Shown: piece after piece, positions 1-8,633 of the stretch
How positions within the stretch are numbered: the stretch's first letter is position 1
Layout: every line of letters starts with the position of its first letter
Source of the DNA: Melioribacter sp.
GTDB lineage: Bacteria; Bacteroidota; Ignavibacteria; Ignavibacteriales; Melioribacteraceae
NCBI GenBank assembly: GCA_020723965.1
Contig: DYHW01000003.1
Span: 222,687-286,686 of the forward strand
Reading direction: 5' to 3'
DNA length: 64,000 bases
Notes under the pieces: generated by a model
What the model was told of the DNA's origin: nothing
Database searches by the model: none
Seen by the model: the letters and a program-made list of their open reading frames with translations, nothing else
Program-made: the position numbers and the translations under genes

Positions 1-36
1 AAGTCGGGACTTAAGCGGAAGGTCTGCAAAACGGCT
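1..36 (+). pseudogene. Degenerate or truncated tRNA-Cys-like copy
   Basis: The first 32 bases align with the D-arm and anticodon part of the intact tRNA-Cys just downstream (positions 111-139), including the shared run GGAAGGTCTGCAAAAC with the GCA anticodon loop. The 5' acceptor half lies outside the window. After the anticodon loop the stem does not pair (AAGGT against ACGGC) and no GTTCGAATC T-loop follows; instead there is a GTCTGA-G-TCAGAC palindrome near 50-65. I read it as a broken duplicate, though the missing 5' end means a divergent tRNA cannot be fully excluded. Confidence 0.4.
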
Positions 37-98
37 TTGCCGTGCTAATCTGTCTGAGTCAGACTAGATGCCTCATTGAAAATTTGAAAGTTTTTTTT

Positions 99-172
99 GG
101 CGCTGTACCCAAGCGGCTTAAGGGGAAGGTCTGCAAAACCTTTATTCGTCGGTTCGAATCCGACCGGCGCCT
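99..172 (+). tRNA. tRNA-Cys (GCA)
   Basis: The cloverleaf can be folded by eye. The acceptor stem GGCGCTG (99-105) pairs with CGGCGCC (165-171) with one G-U pair. The anticodon stem AAGGT/ACCTT encloses the loop CTGCAAA, so the anticodon is GCA. The T-arm GTCGG-TTCGAAT-CCGAC spans 148-164. The discriminator base is T at 172, as expected for tRNA-Cys, and CCA is not encoded. A strong terminator follows immediately. Confidence 0.95.
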
Positions 173-173
173 C

Positions 174-215
174 AAACAACCTCGAAATTTGATTTTTTCG
201 AGGTTGTTTATTTTT
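174..215 (+). terminator. Rho-independent terminator after tRNA-Cys
   Basis: A perfect 13-bp stem AAACAACCTCGAA (174-186) / TTCGAGGTTGTTT (197-209) with a 10-base loop is followed by ATTTTT. It starts two bases after the tRNA and ends that transcript. Confidence 0.85.
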
Positions 216-315
216 AAAGACACCTCAGATTTTACCAAAAAATGAAATTTAGGAATCAAATTTGCATCACGATTTTGATTACCATTTCACTAACTCAATG
301 ATCGTTTATAAATGG

Positions 316-342
316 AAAAACCGCTTAGAGAAATTAAGCGGT
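316..342 (-). terminator. Probable terminator of the T9SS-protein gene
   Basis: The hairpin ACCGCTTA (320-327) / TAAGCGGT (335-342) with a 7-base loop is followed, reading the minus strand, by TTTTTCC. It lies about 130 bases past the stop of the minus-strand gene starting at 2328. No other gene was found between the tRNA terminator and 469. Confidence 0.5.
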
Positions 343-468
343 CATCACTCTGCATAAAACTCTAAACGGTCTTCCAAAATAAAAAATTACGTTATAAGCG
401 CATCTAAATTTTGTTCATTATTATCTTCTTTTTATATATGAATTTAACTGTTCCTTTAGTCATTTGAA

Positions 469-2328
469 TTATTTTAAAAGGAGCATCTTTCTAGTTTGTG
501 AAAATTCTCCGGCTTTGATCTTATAAAAATATAATCCGCTTGATAATCCTTCTGCGTTGAACTTGACTTCATAATAGCCCGCTAACTTTTCTTCGTTCAC
601 CAAAGTTTGGACCTCTCTGCCAATAACATCAAAAACAGTGATTTTTACATGCCCGTTCTTGGAAGTTTGATAACTGATAGTAGTATTAGGATTGAATGGA
701 TTGGGATAATTTTGAGATAATTTATATTCAGTTGGAATAACCGCTGATTCATCTTTATATGAAGTAACGGGGTTATACGGATAACTGTTAGTAACTTTAA
801 TACCATAACTGCCGTAACCGCTATATCTCCTTACTTCAATGTAATAAGGCAGTGAAGCTGCCGGACTTTTGAAACGCAAAATTTCTTTTGCCCCGTAAGC
901 TCCTGCATATGCAACTTGAACTGAAGCGTTGTTATATAAATATAGATCCAGTTCAAGACTCTTGTCACTGTCAGTTCTAACATAAAGCGAGTCCCAATTA
1001 GTGGTTAATGTAATAACATAATAATCCTTTACATCTGTAAACCCATTCGAATAATAGCCGAGATGTCCGGTCATCAAAACATTGGGTTGAATTGTTCTTG
1101 CCTGAGAAATTTGATCATTCGGCTCTTGATCATTAGTTAAACCCGCTTGTGAAAAATCGATAGTAATTTTATAAGCGCCATAACCGCTATATTTATATGC
1201 TTGGACATAATATGTGCCTGGCATTAAACTGTTATAACGAACTATCTCTTTAATTCCCGTGCTGAGCTCATATGACGCAATTTGAGTAGTACCATTTATG
1301 TCATACATATATAGGTCAATATCTAATGTTGTGTTAGATTCGGTAGTAACAACAACACTGCCGTCTTGTGGAACTGTAAACGACCAGTAGTCCTTAGTGT
1401 CTGTATATTTATTAGTATAGTATCCTAAATGCCCGTATTTAACACTTGAGCCAACAGGCAAAGCGCCAAATGCTTGAGCTTGATTGTAAAGATCGTTTGG
1501 TTCAATATCATTTGTAGCTACGCCCTGATAGTTTACCGCAGCAAAAGTAGATATAATTTTATATGCGCCCCATTTGCTATAACGATACACTTTTATATAA
1601 TACGTTCCGGGCATTAAACTATTATAATGTGTTTCTTCATTTAAACCAGTACTAATATCGTAAGAAGCAATCTGTGTTGTTCCATCAATATCAAAGAGAA
1701 ACAAATCAATGTCTGCTGAATCAGATTCAGTGCGTATCTTAAGACTGCCATCGCTGGGAACTGTAACTTTCCACCAATCAACATTATCTGTGTATTGATT
1801 TCTATAATATCCTATATGCCCGTAATTAGTACTGTTGACAAGAAGAGTTGTAGCTCTCTGCCATGTATCATTATCGCCCGAGAGTTCTTCATCCGTATAG
1901 ATAGCTTGAACATACCTGTTCATAATTGTATAAGTGCCAGTTCCACTATATCTATATGCCCGTATATAATATGTACCGGGCATCAGCCGAGCGTGATGTG
2001 TCGATTCCTTTGAACCTGTTGAAATATTATATGATGCTATTACAGTTACACCGTCAATATCAAAGATGTGTAGATCAATATCTAAACCGCCTGTTGCGTT
2101 TGTTTCGACATATAAACTTCCATCGGCAGACGTTGTAATTTTCCACCAGTCAACATCGTCGGCTGCCTGCGTTTGAGTAGCTGCATTCAATGAACCGCTG
2201 CTGGTTGAATTTAATCCAAGCGTTGATGCTTGTTGGTAAGTGTTATTCGGTTCGGTGTCTGCGAATATATTATTATTGATAAGAAGAACTGGGAATAATA
2301 GAAAAGCACATTGTAGAATGAGCTTCAT
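469..2328 (-). CDS. Secreted protein with four PPC-like repeats and type IX sorting domain
   Basis: Predicted 619-residue exported protein. A signal peptide (hydrophobic to about residue 22, ending NNNIFA) is followed by four related beta-rich repeats of about 115-125 residues. Each starts with an EPN(D/N)-type motif, carries D(V/T)(D/K)(W/Y)(W/Y) and LDIDL(Y/H)(I/M)(Y/F)D, and ends with a PGTYY(I/V)xxYxYSGxGxY segment. These resemble bacterial pre-peptidase C-terminal (PPC) domains. The last ~80 residues hold the SQNYPNPFNP motif, a KITVFDVxGREV strand and a C-terminal YKIKAGxFSQTRKMLLLK, the type A T9SS sorting domain. No peptidase domain is seen, so it is probably a surface adhesive or scaffold protein. 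The ATG at 2328 is preferred over the ATG at 2340 because the latter lies inside the ribosome binding site GGAGGT. Confidence 0.88.
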   Translation of the reverse strand: MKLILQCAFLLFPVLLINNNIFADTEPNNTYQQASTLGLNSTSSGSLNAATQTQAADDVDWWKITTSADGSLYVETNATGGLDIDLHIFDIDGVTVIASYNISTGSKESTHHARLMPGTYYIRAYRYSGTGTYTIMNRYVQAIYTDEELSGDNDTWQRATTLLVNSTNYGHIGYYRNQYTDNVDWWKVTVPSDGSLKIRTESDSADIDLFLFDIDGTTQIASYDISTGLNEETHYNSLMPGTYYIKVYRYSKWGAYKIISTFAAVNYQGVATNDIEPNDLYNQAQAFGALPVGSSVKYGHLGYYTNKYTDTKDYWSFTVPQDGSVVVTTESNTTLDIDLYMYDINGTTQIASYELSTGIKEIVRYNSLMPGTYYVQAYKYSGYGAYKITIDFSQAGLTNDQEPNDQISQARTIQPNVLMTGHLGYYSNGFTDVKDYYVITLTTNWDSLYVRTDSDKSLELDLYLYNNASVQVAYAGAYGAKEILRFKSPAASLPYYIEVRRYSGYGSYGIKVTNSYPYNPVTSYKDESAVIPTEYKLSQNYPNPFNPNTTISYQTSKNGHVKITVFDVIGREVQTLVNEEKLAGYYEVKFNAEGLSSGLYFYKIKAGEFSQTRKMLLLK

Positions 2329-2675
2329 AACTACCTCCATTTATTTTTGTGTTACATTCTTTCAGGAGTATTATAAAACTATAAAGGGAAAAATAAAAAG
2401 AGAATTTATTAATCCTTTTTAAAAAATCATTTTCAACGGAATAATAACCTACTTCCAAAATTACTCTGCCCTCAAATGAAATATAGCCAAAACCATCTAT
2501 TAGTAGTTAGTGTTTTTTTCTTGCATTAGAGATTCTGTGATTTATGACACTTGGCTGTGCTCTATGCCGATGAAATTAGTTGACTTTCACTTTATAACAT
2601 ATCTAAAACAGAAATTACAATTGGAAGATGGGATAACTATCGTGAATAAAATGAGTTCGTTAATCGCAAGACAAA
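2329..2675. other. Intergenic region, 347 bp, no gene seen
   Basis: AT-rich spacer between two minus-strand genes. It holds the ribosome binding site and a possible -10 of the downstream gene. The short plus-strand frames (e.g. 2510-2704) have no ribosome binding site, no recognisable motif and unnatural composition. I see no RNA gene or repeat here. Confidence 0.5.
2370..2375 (-). promoter_or_regulatory. Possible -10 box of the T9SS-protein gene
   Basis: Reading the minus strand, TATAAT lies 42 bases upstream of the start codon at 2328. No convincing -35 element is visible, so this is only a candidate. Confidence 0.3.
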
Positions 2676-3353
2676 TCATTTTCTTTTCTTCTTATCACTT
2701 TTGACTACTATTCCGTGTTTTTTTATTTTTTCAAATAACTGGTCGTCTGTGATAATGCCTGTTGGTTCAACGTTAAAGCCGGCGGACTTTAACGCTTTTG
2801 CAGCCCAAGTGTTGCATGTGTTGAATAGATGATATTTTAATGATGAAGCATAGAAAACAATCTTCCCGTTTTTTTGTTTAGAGGTAATTTTGTAGCCGGC
2901 TGGTTCTTGTGATGAAAAAGATTGGTTGATGAACTCTGATAGTTTAATAAAATTTCCCTCGGTTAAATCGAACCGTATTGCAAACTCGCTTAGATCAATA
3001 ATGAAATCGATCTCGAGGTGATATCCTTCTATTCTTATAACACTTGGTGTAGGATAAATAATCGCCTTGGCACCAAGGTATAGATCAAAATCGGGATGCT
3101 GGTAAAATTCTTCATCTCCCCAGCCGATGTCTACATAATCATAATCTTTAAAATAATTTATGACTGGTATATGCTTGATGGTAAAATCGTTTACAGGAAT
3201 TATTAACCCTGTATGCCAACTGTAATTTATCAGATGCAGTGTTATCATTTTTTCTTTCTGCTGAACAGATTGAGAAGTGAATGAAGAGCGTTCTTCCCCA
3301 AAAACTTGAATGAACAAGAACAGGAAAAAACTTACAGGAAGAATAATCTTCAT
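2676..3353 (-). CDS. DUF2459 family exported protein
   Basis: 225 residues with a signal peptide ending near VFGEE (residues 1-19). The mature part matches DUF2459 (sometimes annotated as urease-associated, TIGR02117): an early NYSWHTGLIIP block with the conserved WHTG, a DIGWGDEEFY block, and a late YHLFNTCNTWAAKALKSAGF block with the conserved N-x-C-N-x-W. The spacing of His and Cys is compatible with a papain-like or NlpC-like hydrolase fold, but no reaction is established for the family. A lysine-rich tail (KKKRK) ends the protein. It stands alone, about 150 bases downstream of pepD. The function is unknown. Confidence 0.8.
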   Translation of the reverse strand: MKIILPVSFFLFLFIQVFGEERSSFTSQSVQQKEKMITLHLINYSWHTGLIIPVNDFTIKHIPVINYFKDYDYVDIGWGDEEFYQHPDFDLYLGAKAIIYPTPSVIRIEGYHLEIDFIIDLSEFAIRFDLTEGNFIKLSEFINQSFSSQEPAGYKITSKQKNGKIVFYASSLKYHLFNTCNTWAAKALKSAGFNVEPTGIITDDQLFEKIKKHGIVVKSDKKKRK

Positions 3354-3507
3354 AAAAAAATGTATTTGTTTCTGATAGTCTAGTACGTTTCTTAGTTTAA
3401 TTTTTGGATGATGAAAAGTTTTAATTCGTTTTTCATTGTTAACATATTCTTGTTTTGAATGCGGTTATTTGAAGATAATGAAGCCGCTTTCATAAACAGA
3501 TTTCATG

Positions 3508-4983
3508 CTAACTTCTTTTCGCAAGAACAACTAATATCTCTTTCAATAAGCGGTAGAATTTTTCTACATCGGCAATTTTAACTCTTTCGTCAGGTGAATG
3601 TGCGCCTTCAATAGTTGGGCCAAAAGAGATCATTTCAAGTCCGGGATATTTATTCCCGAGTATTCCGCATTCCAACCCGGCATGAACAGCTTTTATTTCT
3701 GGTTTTTTTGAGAACATTCCTTCGAAAACTTTTTTTGCTACTTCCAGAACATTCGAATCAGGATTTGGCTGCCAGCCCGGGTAACCATCGCCAACTTCTA
3801 CTTTAGCGCCGCCTAACTCAAAAATAGATCGAACAACGCTCGCTATATTCTTTTTTGCGTTCTCAACTGAACTTCGTTGACTTGTGCCGATTATTATTTG
3901 AGAAGAATCATAATTTATCGTTGCAAGGTTTGTAGATGTTTCTACTAATCCGGGAATCGACCGGCTCATTGCAATAACACCGTGCGGCAAACCATGAATT
4001 GTATTTACGATTTTTTTTGTAAAATCACTTTTAAAAGCTTGTTTATAAGAGACTGCAGCTGGTTCTTTTTTGTCGAATGCAACTTTTATTTCGCCGTCTG
4101 TTACTTTGTATTCGAGGGCTGTCTCGAGTGCAAATTCATTTATAACTTCGCGGACTGGAGCTTCAAATTCCGGATTCAAAAAAATCAATGCTTCAACTTC
4201 TCTTGGAATTGCATTACGTTTAGACCCGCCTTGAATGAATGATAATTGAAAATCGAACTGCAGCAGATGGCTTAACAAAAATCCGAGCAGCTTGATTGCA
4301 TTCGCTCTGCCATCAGCTATGTTTATACCGCTGTGCCCGCCTTTCAATCCGCTAATAAAAATTGAAAACGGAGAATACATCGCGACAATTTGTTCATACT
4401 CAACATTAAAAACAGCAGCAGAATCTATTCCGCCGGCGCATCCAATATAAAATGCGCCATCTTCTTCCGTATCGAGGTTAAGCAAAGTCTTACCTTGGAT
4501 AAAATTTTTCTGCAAACTATTTGCACCGGTTAATCCCGTTTCTTCATCAACAGTAAAGAGCAATTCGAGCGGACCGTGGTCAAGATCATCATCGGCGGCA
4601 ATGGCAAGAGCCGCCGCCGCGCCAATTCCATTATCAGCGCCAAGCGTTGTTCCGTTAGCTTTAATCCATTCTCCATCGCGCACAAGTTTAATAGGATCTT
4701 TCATAAAATCGTGCTCGGTGCTTTTGTTTTTTTCACAAACCATATCTACATGACTCTGCAGTACAACAGTAGCCGCATTCTCAAAACCGGGTTTTGGAGG
4801 AATAAGAATTACAATATTTCCTGCTTCATCCTCTTTGAAATCAAAATTGTTCTGTCCTGCAAAGTTGCGTAAGTAAAGGCGGATCCTCTCTTCATTTTTA
4901 GAAGGACGCGGAATCTGACTTATCTCATAAAACCTTTTCCACAATATTGACGGAGCCAAACCTTCTATTATCGATGCTGACAT
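3508..4983 (-). CDS. pepD: Xaa-His dipeptidase / cytosolic non-specific dipeptidase PepD (M20C)
   Basis: Metallo-aminopeptidase of peptidase family M20C, 491 residues, full length for PepD. It hydrolyses dipeptides with broad specificity (Xaa-His such as carnosine) in the cytoplasm. Metal-ligand motifs visible include LQSHVDMV (His78, Asp80), TLGADNGIGAA, TVDEETGLTGA with the catalytic and ligand Glu pair, and near the C-terminus HAGLECGIL and EGAHSPDERV. The middle region carries the lid/dimerisation domain with KGGHSGINI. The start ATG at 4983 follows GGAG with good spacing. Upstream lies the YchF-like gene on the same strand with a 139-base gap, so separate transcription is likely. Confidence 0.93.
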   Translation of the reverse strand: MSASIIEGLAPSILWKRFYEISQIPRPSKNEERIRLYLRNFAGQNNFDFKEDEAGNIVILIPPKPGFENAATVVLQSHVDMVCEKNKSTEHDFMKDPIKLVRDGEWIKANGTTLGADNGIGAAAALAIAADDDLDHGPLELLFTVDEETGLTGANSLQKNFIQGKTLLNLDTEEDGAFYIGCAGGIDSAAVFNVEYEQIVAMYSPFSIFISGLKGGHSGINIADGRANAIKLLGFLLSHLLQFDFQLSFIQGGSKRNAIPREVEALIFLNPEFEAPVREVINEFALETALEYKVTDGEIKVAFDKKEPAAVSYKQAFKSDFTKKIVNTIHGLPHGVIAMSRSIPGLVETSTNLATINYDSSQIIIGTSQRSSVENAKKNIASVVRSIFELGGAKVEVGDGYPGWQPNPDSNVLEVAKKVFEGMFSKKPEIKAVHAGLECGILGNKYPGLEMISFGPTIEGAHSPDERVKIADVEKFYRLLKEILVVLAKRS

Positions 4984-5122
4984 ATTTTCTCCAAAAAAAT
5001 TTGCATTGGGACAATTATGCTTCTATAAAATTTATAGTATTAGCGAGTTAATTTTATTATTCAATCTTTTACATCACGAAACTGCGCTGTAAATTATATT
5101 GCAACGTGCGCAATGCGCTACA

Positions 5123-6205
5123 TTAGCTGTGGCGTATGTTTAGAATATCGCCGTCTTTAACAATGTATTCTTTACCTTCAAGCCGCCATGCGCCTGCTTC
5201 TTTGCATTTGTTGAAAGAACCATGTTGAATAAAATCTTCATAGTGAACAACTTCTGCGCGGATAAATCGATTGAAAAAATCTGTATGAATAACCCCAGCA
5301 GCCTGCTGTGCGGTATAATTTTTCTTGATCGTCCATGCCCGGCATTCATCTTCGCCAACAGTAAAAAAAGAATGAAGCCCAAGCAGTTCGTAAGATGTGC
5401 GAAGAATTTTACTTAGAGCTGATTCTTTTATTCCGTAATCTTGCATGAATGTAGCACGGTCATCCTCCTCAAGCTTCGAAAGTTCTAATTCGATCTTAGC
5501 AAAGAAAGGAATTATTGGCGCATTTAAATTCGTTGTGCTCTGTTTAAGCTGTTCAATATCAGAATCAACTTTATCAATGGAATTTTCATCAAAATTTATT
5601 GCTATGCCAAGCTGTTTTAATGTAAGCAGTTGAAAACCCGTTAAAAGTTTTAGTTCGTTTTCATCTAAATTAAGAGAACGTAAAGGCAATTCTTTTTCTG
5701 CATGCGTAAGACATTTTTCAATTAAAGAAAGCTCTCGTTTCAGCTTCTCATCTTTCGATTTCAGAAGATCTTTTTTTAATTTTTCTAGCCTAGTTTCTAA
5801 AAATGCCAGATCGGAAAGTAGAAATTCCGTTTCAAGAAAATTTATATCGCGCAAAGGATCTACGCTAATCATAGGGTGAGAAACCGATTCATCGTTAAAA
5901 GCGCGTATCACGTAAAACAGAGCATCGTTGTTTCTAACTCCGTTAAGAAAACTCGTTGTGATCTTTACTTTATTATCATCGGACATTTTAAGTCCGGGCA
6001 AATCATACACTTCTATTGTAGCATTAACTTGTTTTTTTGGATTGAATATTTTAGTAAGCTTATCCAGCCGCTCATCCGGCACTTTTATAACTTCTATTGC
6101 TGCCTCTTCTTTTTGTGTTTGTGATGCGTGAGAGCTCTCTTTTGAAAGTGTATTGAAAAGAGTTGTTTTACCAGAGAATTGTAACCCGACCAAACCTATT
6201 TGCAT
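5123..6205 (-). CDS. ychF: YchF/Obg-like P-loop ATPase, divergent
   Basis: 360 residues with the YchF layout: N-terminal P-loop domain, helical insertion rich in Lys/Glu (about 125-190), and a C-terminal TGS domain (EDECRAWTIKKNYTAQQAAGVIHTDFxxxFIRAEVV to the end). YchF proteins bind ATP rather than GTP and associate with the ribosome. The P-loop is G7-LQFS-G12-K13-T14 instead of the usual GLPNVGKST, the G3 region is YDLPGL instead of VDIAGL, and the G4 element is N204-FDE (usually NxDE). The TGS domain is the clearest match. Length fits the family (about 360). The ribosome binding site is weak (GGAAAAG). Start at ATG 6205. Confidence 0.82.
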   Translation of the reverse strand: MQIGLVGLQFSGKTTLFNTLSKESSHASQTQKEEAAIEVIKVPDERLDKLTKIFNPKKQVNATIEVYDLPGLKMSDDNKVKITTSFLNGVRNNDALFYVIRAFNDESVSHPMISVDPLRDINFLETEFLLSDLAFLETRLEKLKKDLLKSKDEKLKRELSLIEKCLTHAEKELPLRSLNLDENELKLLTGFQLLTLKQLGIAINFDENSIDKVDSDIEQLKQSTTNLNAPIIPFFAKIELELSKLEEDDRATFMQDYGIKESALSKILRTSYELLGLHSFFTVGEDECRAWTIKKNYTAQQAAGVIHTDFFNRFIRAEVVHYEDFIQHGSFNKCKEAGAWRLEGKEYIVKDGDILNIRHS

Positions 6206-6487
6206 ATCTTTTCCGGAAAATTAGATTGAACAATTATCGGACATAATATAAGAGTCTTCTGAAAAATAAAATAATTTAAAACAAAAAAATCTTTTATTAA
6301 ACACATATTTGATTTGTGTGTTTTGTCTTAAGCTACAGAAAGGAGCAGTCGTGTTCTCTTCTCAATTTTTTACAGATCTATGTAACTAAAATTTGCTGTG
6401 GAAGGATCGATAAGGAATAAATCTTTTGCTCATTATTTAGATTGCAATTTTGTTTTTTATCGAGCATAAAAAAATACGAGCAAGACC

Positions 6488-6775
6488 TCAAGATACAATC
6501 TGTGTATGAAGAGCAATTTCTTCAAGAATAGAACTGACCTTTAAACACTTATTTAACTCACCAATAAATACAATTGCTTTTCCTTTTACGTGTACCTCGA
6601 AAGTATAAGCCCGGGCTTCATCATAATTGCATTTTACCGCTTTGATAATTTGGTTTATCACCTCGTCGAATGAATGCCAGTCATCATTAAATAAAACTAC
6701 TTTGTAGGGAAGTTGGACCGTTACATCTTCGTCATTTTCTATTTCATAAATTTCTTGCGGGTTTTCCAGGTTCAT
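6488..6775 (-). CDS. clpS: ATP-dependent Clp protease adaptor ClpS
   Basis: 95 residues, the normal size of ClpS, which docks on the N-domain of ClpA/ClpC and delivers N-degron substrates to ClpP. Family features visible are PYKVVLFNDDWHSFDEV (the substrate-binding loop with the conserved ND), ARAYTFEVHVKGKAI (matching the usual EVHxxGKA block) and a C-terminal helix. The N-terminus is short and acidic. No clpA lies in the window. The 125 bases upstream separate it divergently from the etf operon. Confidence 0.9.
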   Translation of the reverse strand: MNLENPQEIYEIENDEDVTVQLPYKVVLFNDDWHSFDEVINQIIKAVKCNYDEARAYTFEVHVKGKAIVFIGELNKCLKVSSILEEIALHTQIVS

Positions 6776-6833
6776 ACAATAAAGATAATCTTTGTTTTAG
6801 AAAAGTTATAAAATTGTATCACAAAAATAAATT

Positions 6834-6862
6834 TTGTTTATATTTCGATTAGAAAGTATAAT
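6834..6862 (+). promoter_or_regulatory. Probable promoter of the etfBA operon
   Basis: TTGTTT (6834-6839), a 17-base spacer and TATAAT (6857-6862) give a sigma70-like promoter about 38 bases upstream of the etfB start, which has its own GGAGG ribosome binding site. Confidence 0.5.
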
Positions 6863-6900
6863 TCAAATGTATTAAAATATTTTTGATACCCGGAGGTTAA

Positions 6901-7647
6901 ATGAAAATTGCCGTTTGTGTAAGTCACGTTCCGGATACTGCCGCAAAAATAAATATCGGAAGTGACAGTAAAAATATCGATCAAAACGGAGTAACTTTTG
7001 TAGTAAATCCTTACGATGAATACGCCATTGAAGAAGCGTTGAAGACCAAAGAAAAATTTGGAGGCGAAACAGTAGCAATAAGTCTTGGTGGCGACGCAAA
7101 TAAAGAGACTCTTCGCAAAGCATTAGCAATGGGTATCGATAATGCTGTTCTTTTGAAAGACAGTGGATTTCGAGATTCGCTTTCCGTCGCAAAAGCCCTG
7201 GCTGAAGAAATAAAAACTCAAGGCGCAGAATTAGTTTTCTTCGGCAAGCAATCTGTCGATTACGATAGTTCGATCGTTGGGCAATTAACAGCAGAATTAC
7301 TCGGTTACAATTGCATTTCTGTCGTAATTAGTTTTTCACTCGATGGCAATAAAATAACTTGTGAAAGAGAGATTGAAGGCGGCAAAGAAATTGTAGAAAC
7401 TGCGCTGCCCGCGCTTATTACAGCACAAAAAGGATTGAACGAACCTCGATATGCATCACTAAAAGGAATTATGGCTGCAAAGAAAAAAGAAATTATCGAA
7501 AAGCAACCAGTAGCAGCACAGAATTATATCGAGATAATTTCAATGAAAAAAACAGAATCAAAACAAGCCGGCAAAATAGTTGGAACGGATTCCAGCGCAG
7601 TGCCGGAATTAGTTCGTTTATTAAGAGAAGAAGCTAAAGTAATTTAA
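6901..7647 (+). CDS. etfB: Electron transfer flavoprotein subunit beta (EtfB/FixA)
   Basis: 248 residues. EtfB pairs with EtfA to form the soluble FAD (and AMP) carrying electron acceptor of acyl-CoA dehydrogenases and related flavoenzymes. The family is recognised from the KIAVCVSHVPDTAAKI start, NPYDEYAIEEALKTKE, GxDNAVLLKD, GKQSVDYDSSIVGQLTAELLG and the EREIEGGKEIVETALPALITAQKGLNEPRYASLKGIMAAKKK block. The ATG at 6901 follows GGAGG. etfA begins 9 bases after the stop, so they form an operon; a nuclease-family gene follows. Confidence 0.95.
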   Translation: MKIAVCVSHVPDTAAKINIGSDSKNIDQNGVTFVVNPYDEYAIEEALKTKEKFGGETVAISLGGDANKETLRKALAMGIDNAVLLKDSGFRDSLSVAKALAEEIKTQGAELVFFGKQSVDYDSSIVGQLTAELLGYNCISVVISFSLDGNKITCEREIEGGKEIVETALPALITAQKGLNEPRYASLKGIMAAKKKEIIEKQPVAAQNYIEIISMKKTESKQAGKIVGTDSSAVPELVRLLREEAKVI

Positions 7648-7656
7648 GGGGTTCTT

Positions 7657-8625
7657 ATGGCAAATAAAATTTTAGTATTTATCGAACAGAGAAACGGACA
7701 AATCAAAAAATCTTCGACCGAAGCTGCAAGAGCTGCTGCCGATATCTGTTCCAAACTTGGCGGTTATATCGAAGCTGTTTCTGTTGGAAATGAAATTACT
7801 GGACTGGAAACAATTGGCGGTTACGGTGTATCAAAGGTTACTCATCTGAAAAATCATGAATTAGCAAACTATTCTTCTTCGGCATATTCGGAAGTTTTAA
7901 CAAGATTTGTGATTGAAAATAATTTTAATCTTCTCTTCTTCAGCAATACATCAATGGGAAAAGACTTAGCGCCACGCATTGCTGCCAAAATTGATGCCGG
8001 GATTGCAATGGACTGCGTTGCTTTGAAAGTTGAAGAAACCGAAATAACTGCTACTCGTCCGGTTTATGCAGGCAAAGCTTTAATTGATCTAAAAATAAAC
8101 TCGTTGAAAAAAATATTTGTTCTTCGTCCAAATATTTTTAACCCTGGCATTCCATCAGATTCAAAAGCTGAAGTTACTGTTAACAACATCGAAACGGTTA
8201 ATTTGAATGTAAAAGTAACCGATGTAAAAAAATCGGACGGCAAGTTTGATGTAGCCGAAGCGGATATTATTGTTTCGGGCGGGCGCGGAATGAAAGGTCC
8301 TGAACATTTTCATTTGCTCGAAGAGCTTGCCCAGGAACTTGGCGCTGCCGTTGGCGCTTCCCGCGCTGCTGTTGATGCCGGCTGGAGACCGCACGGTGAA
8401 CAAGTTGGACAAACAGGTAAAACTGTTTCTCCAACACTTTATTTTGCTTTAGGCATATCCGGAGCAATTCAGCATCTTGCTGGTATGCGCTCTTCAAAAT
8501 ATATTGTTGCAATTAACAAAGATAAAGATGCTCCGATCTTTCAAGTTGCAGATTATGGAATTGTCGGAGATATTTTTGAGGTTCTACCTGTTTTGATAAA
8601 AGAGATTAAGAAAATAAAATCATAA
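7657..8625 (+). CDS. etfA: Electron transfer flavoprotein subunit alpha (EtfA/FixB)
   Basis: 322 residues, full length. The C-terminal FAD-binding domain is clear: [99 protein letters not shown] is split over about residues 205-305 and carries all the usual FAD contacts. The N-terminal domain is the EtfB-like Rossmann fold. It directly follows etfB and precedes the BFN gene by 8 bases. No ETF:quinone oxidoreductase gene is in the window, so its partner lies elsewhere. Confidence 0.95.
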   Translation: MANKILVFIEQRNGQIKKSSTEAARAAADICSKLGGYIEAVSVGNEITGLETIGGYGVSKVTHLKNHELANYSSSAYSEVLTRFVIENNFNLLFFSNTSMGKDLAPRIAAKIDAGIAMDCVALKVEETEITATRPVYAGKALIDLKINSLKKIFVLRPNIFNPGIPSDSKAEVTVNNIETVNLNVKVTDVKKSDGKFDVAEADIIVSGGRGMKGPEHFHLLEELAQELGAAVGASRAAVDAGWRPHGEQVGQTGKTVSPTLYFALGISGAIQHLAGMRSSKYIVAINKDKDAPIFQVADYGIVGDIFEVLPVLIKEIKKIKS

Positions 8626-8633
8626 GGCACACA

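Noticed and set aside
2510..2704. Plus-strand 64-codon frame
   Set aside because: Runs antisense into the 3' end of the DUF2459 gene, no ribosome binding site, no recognisable protein features.
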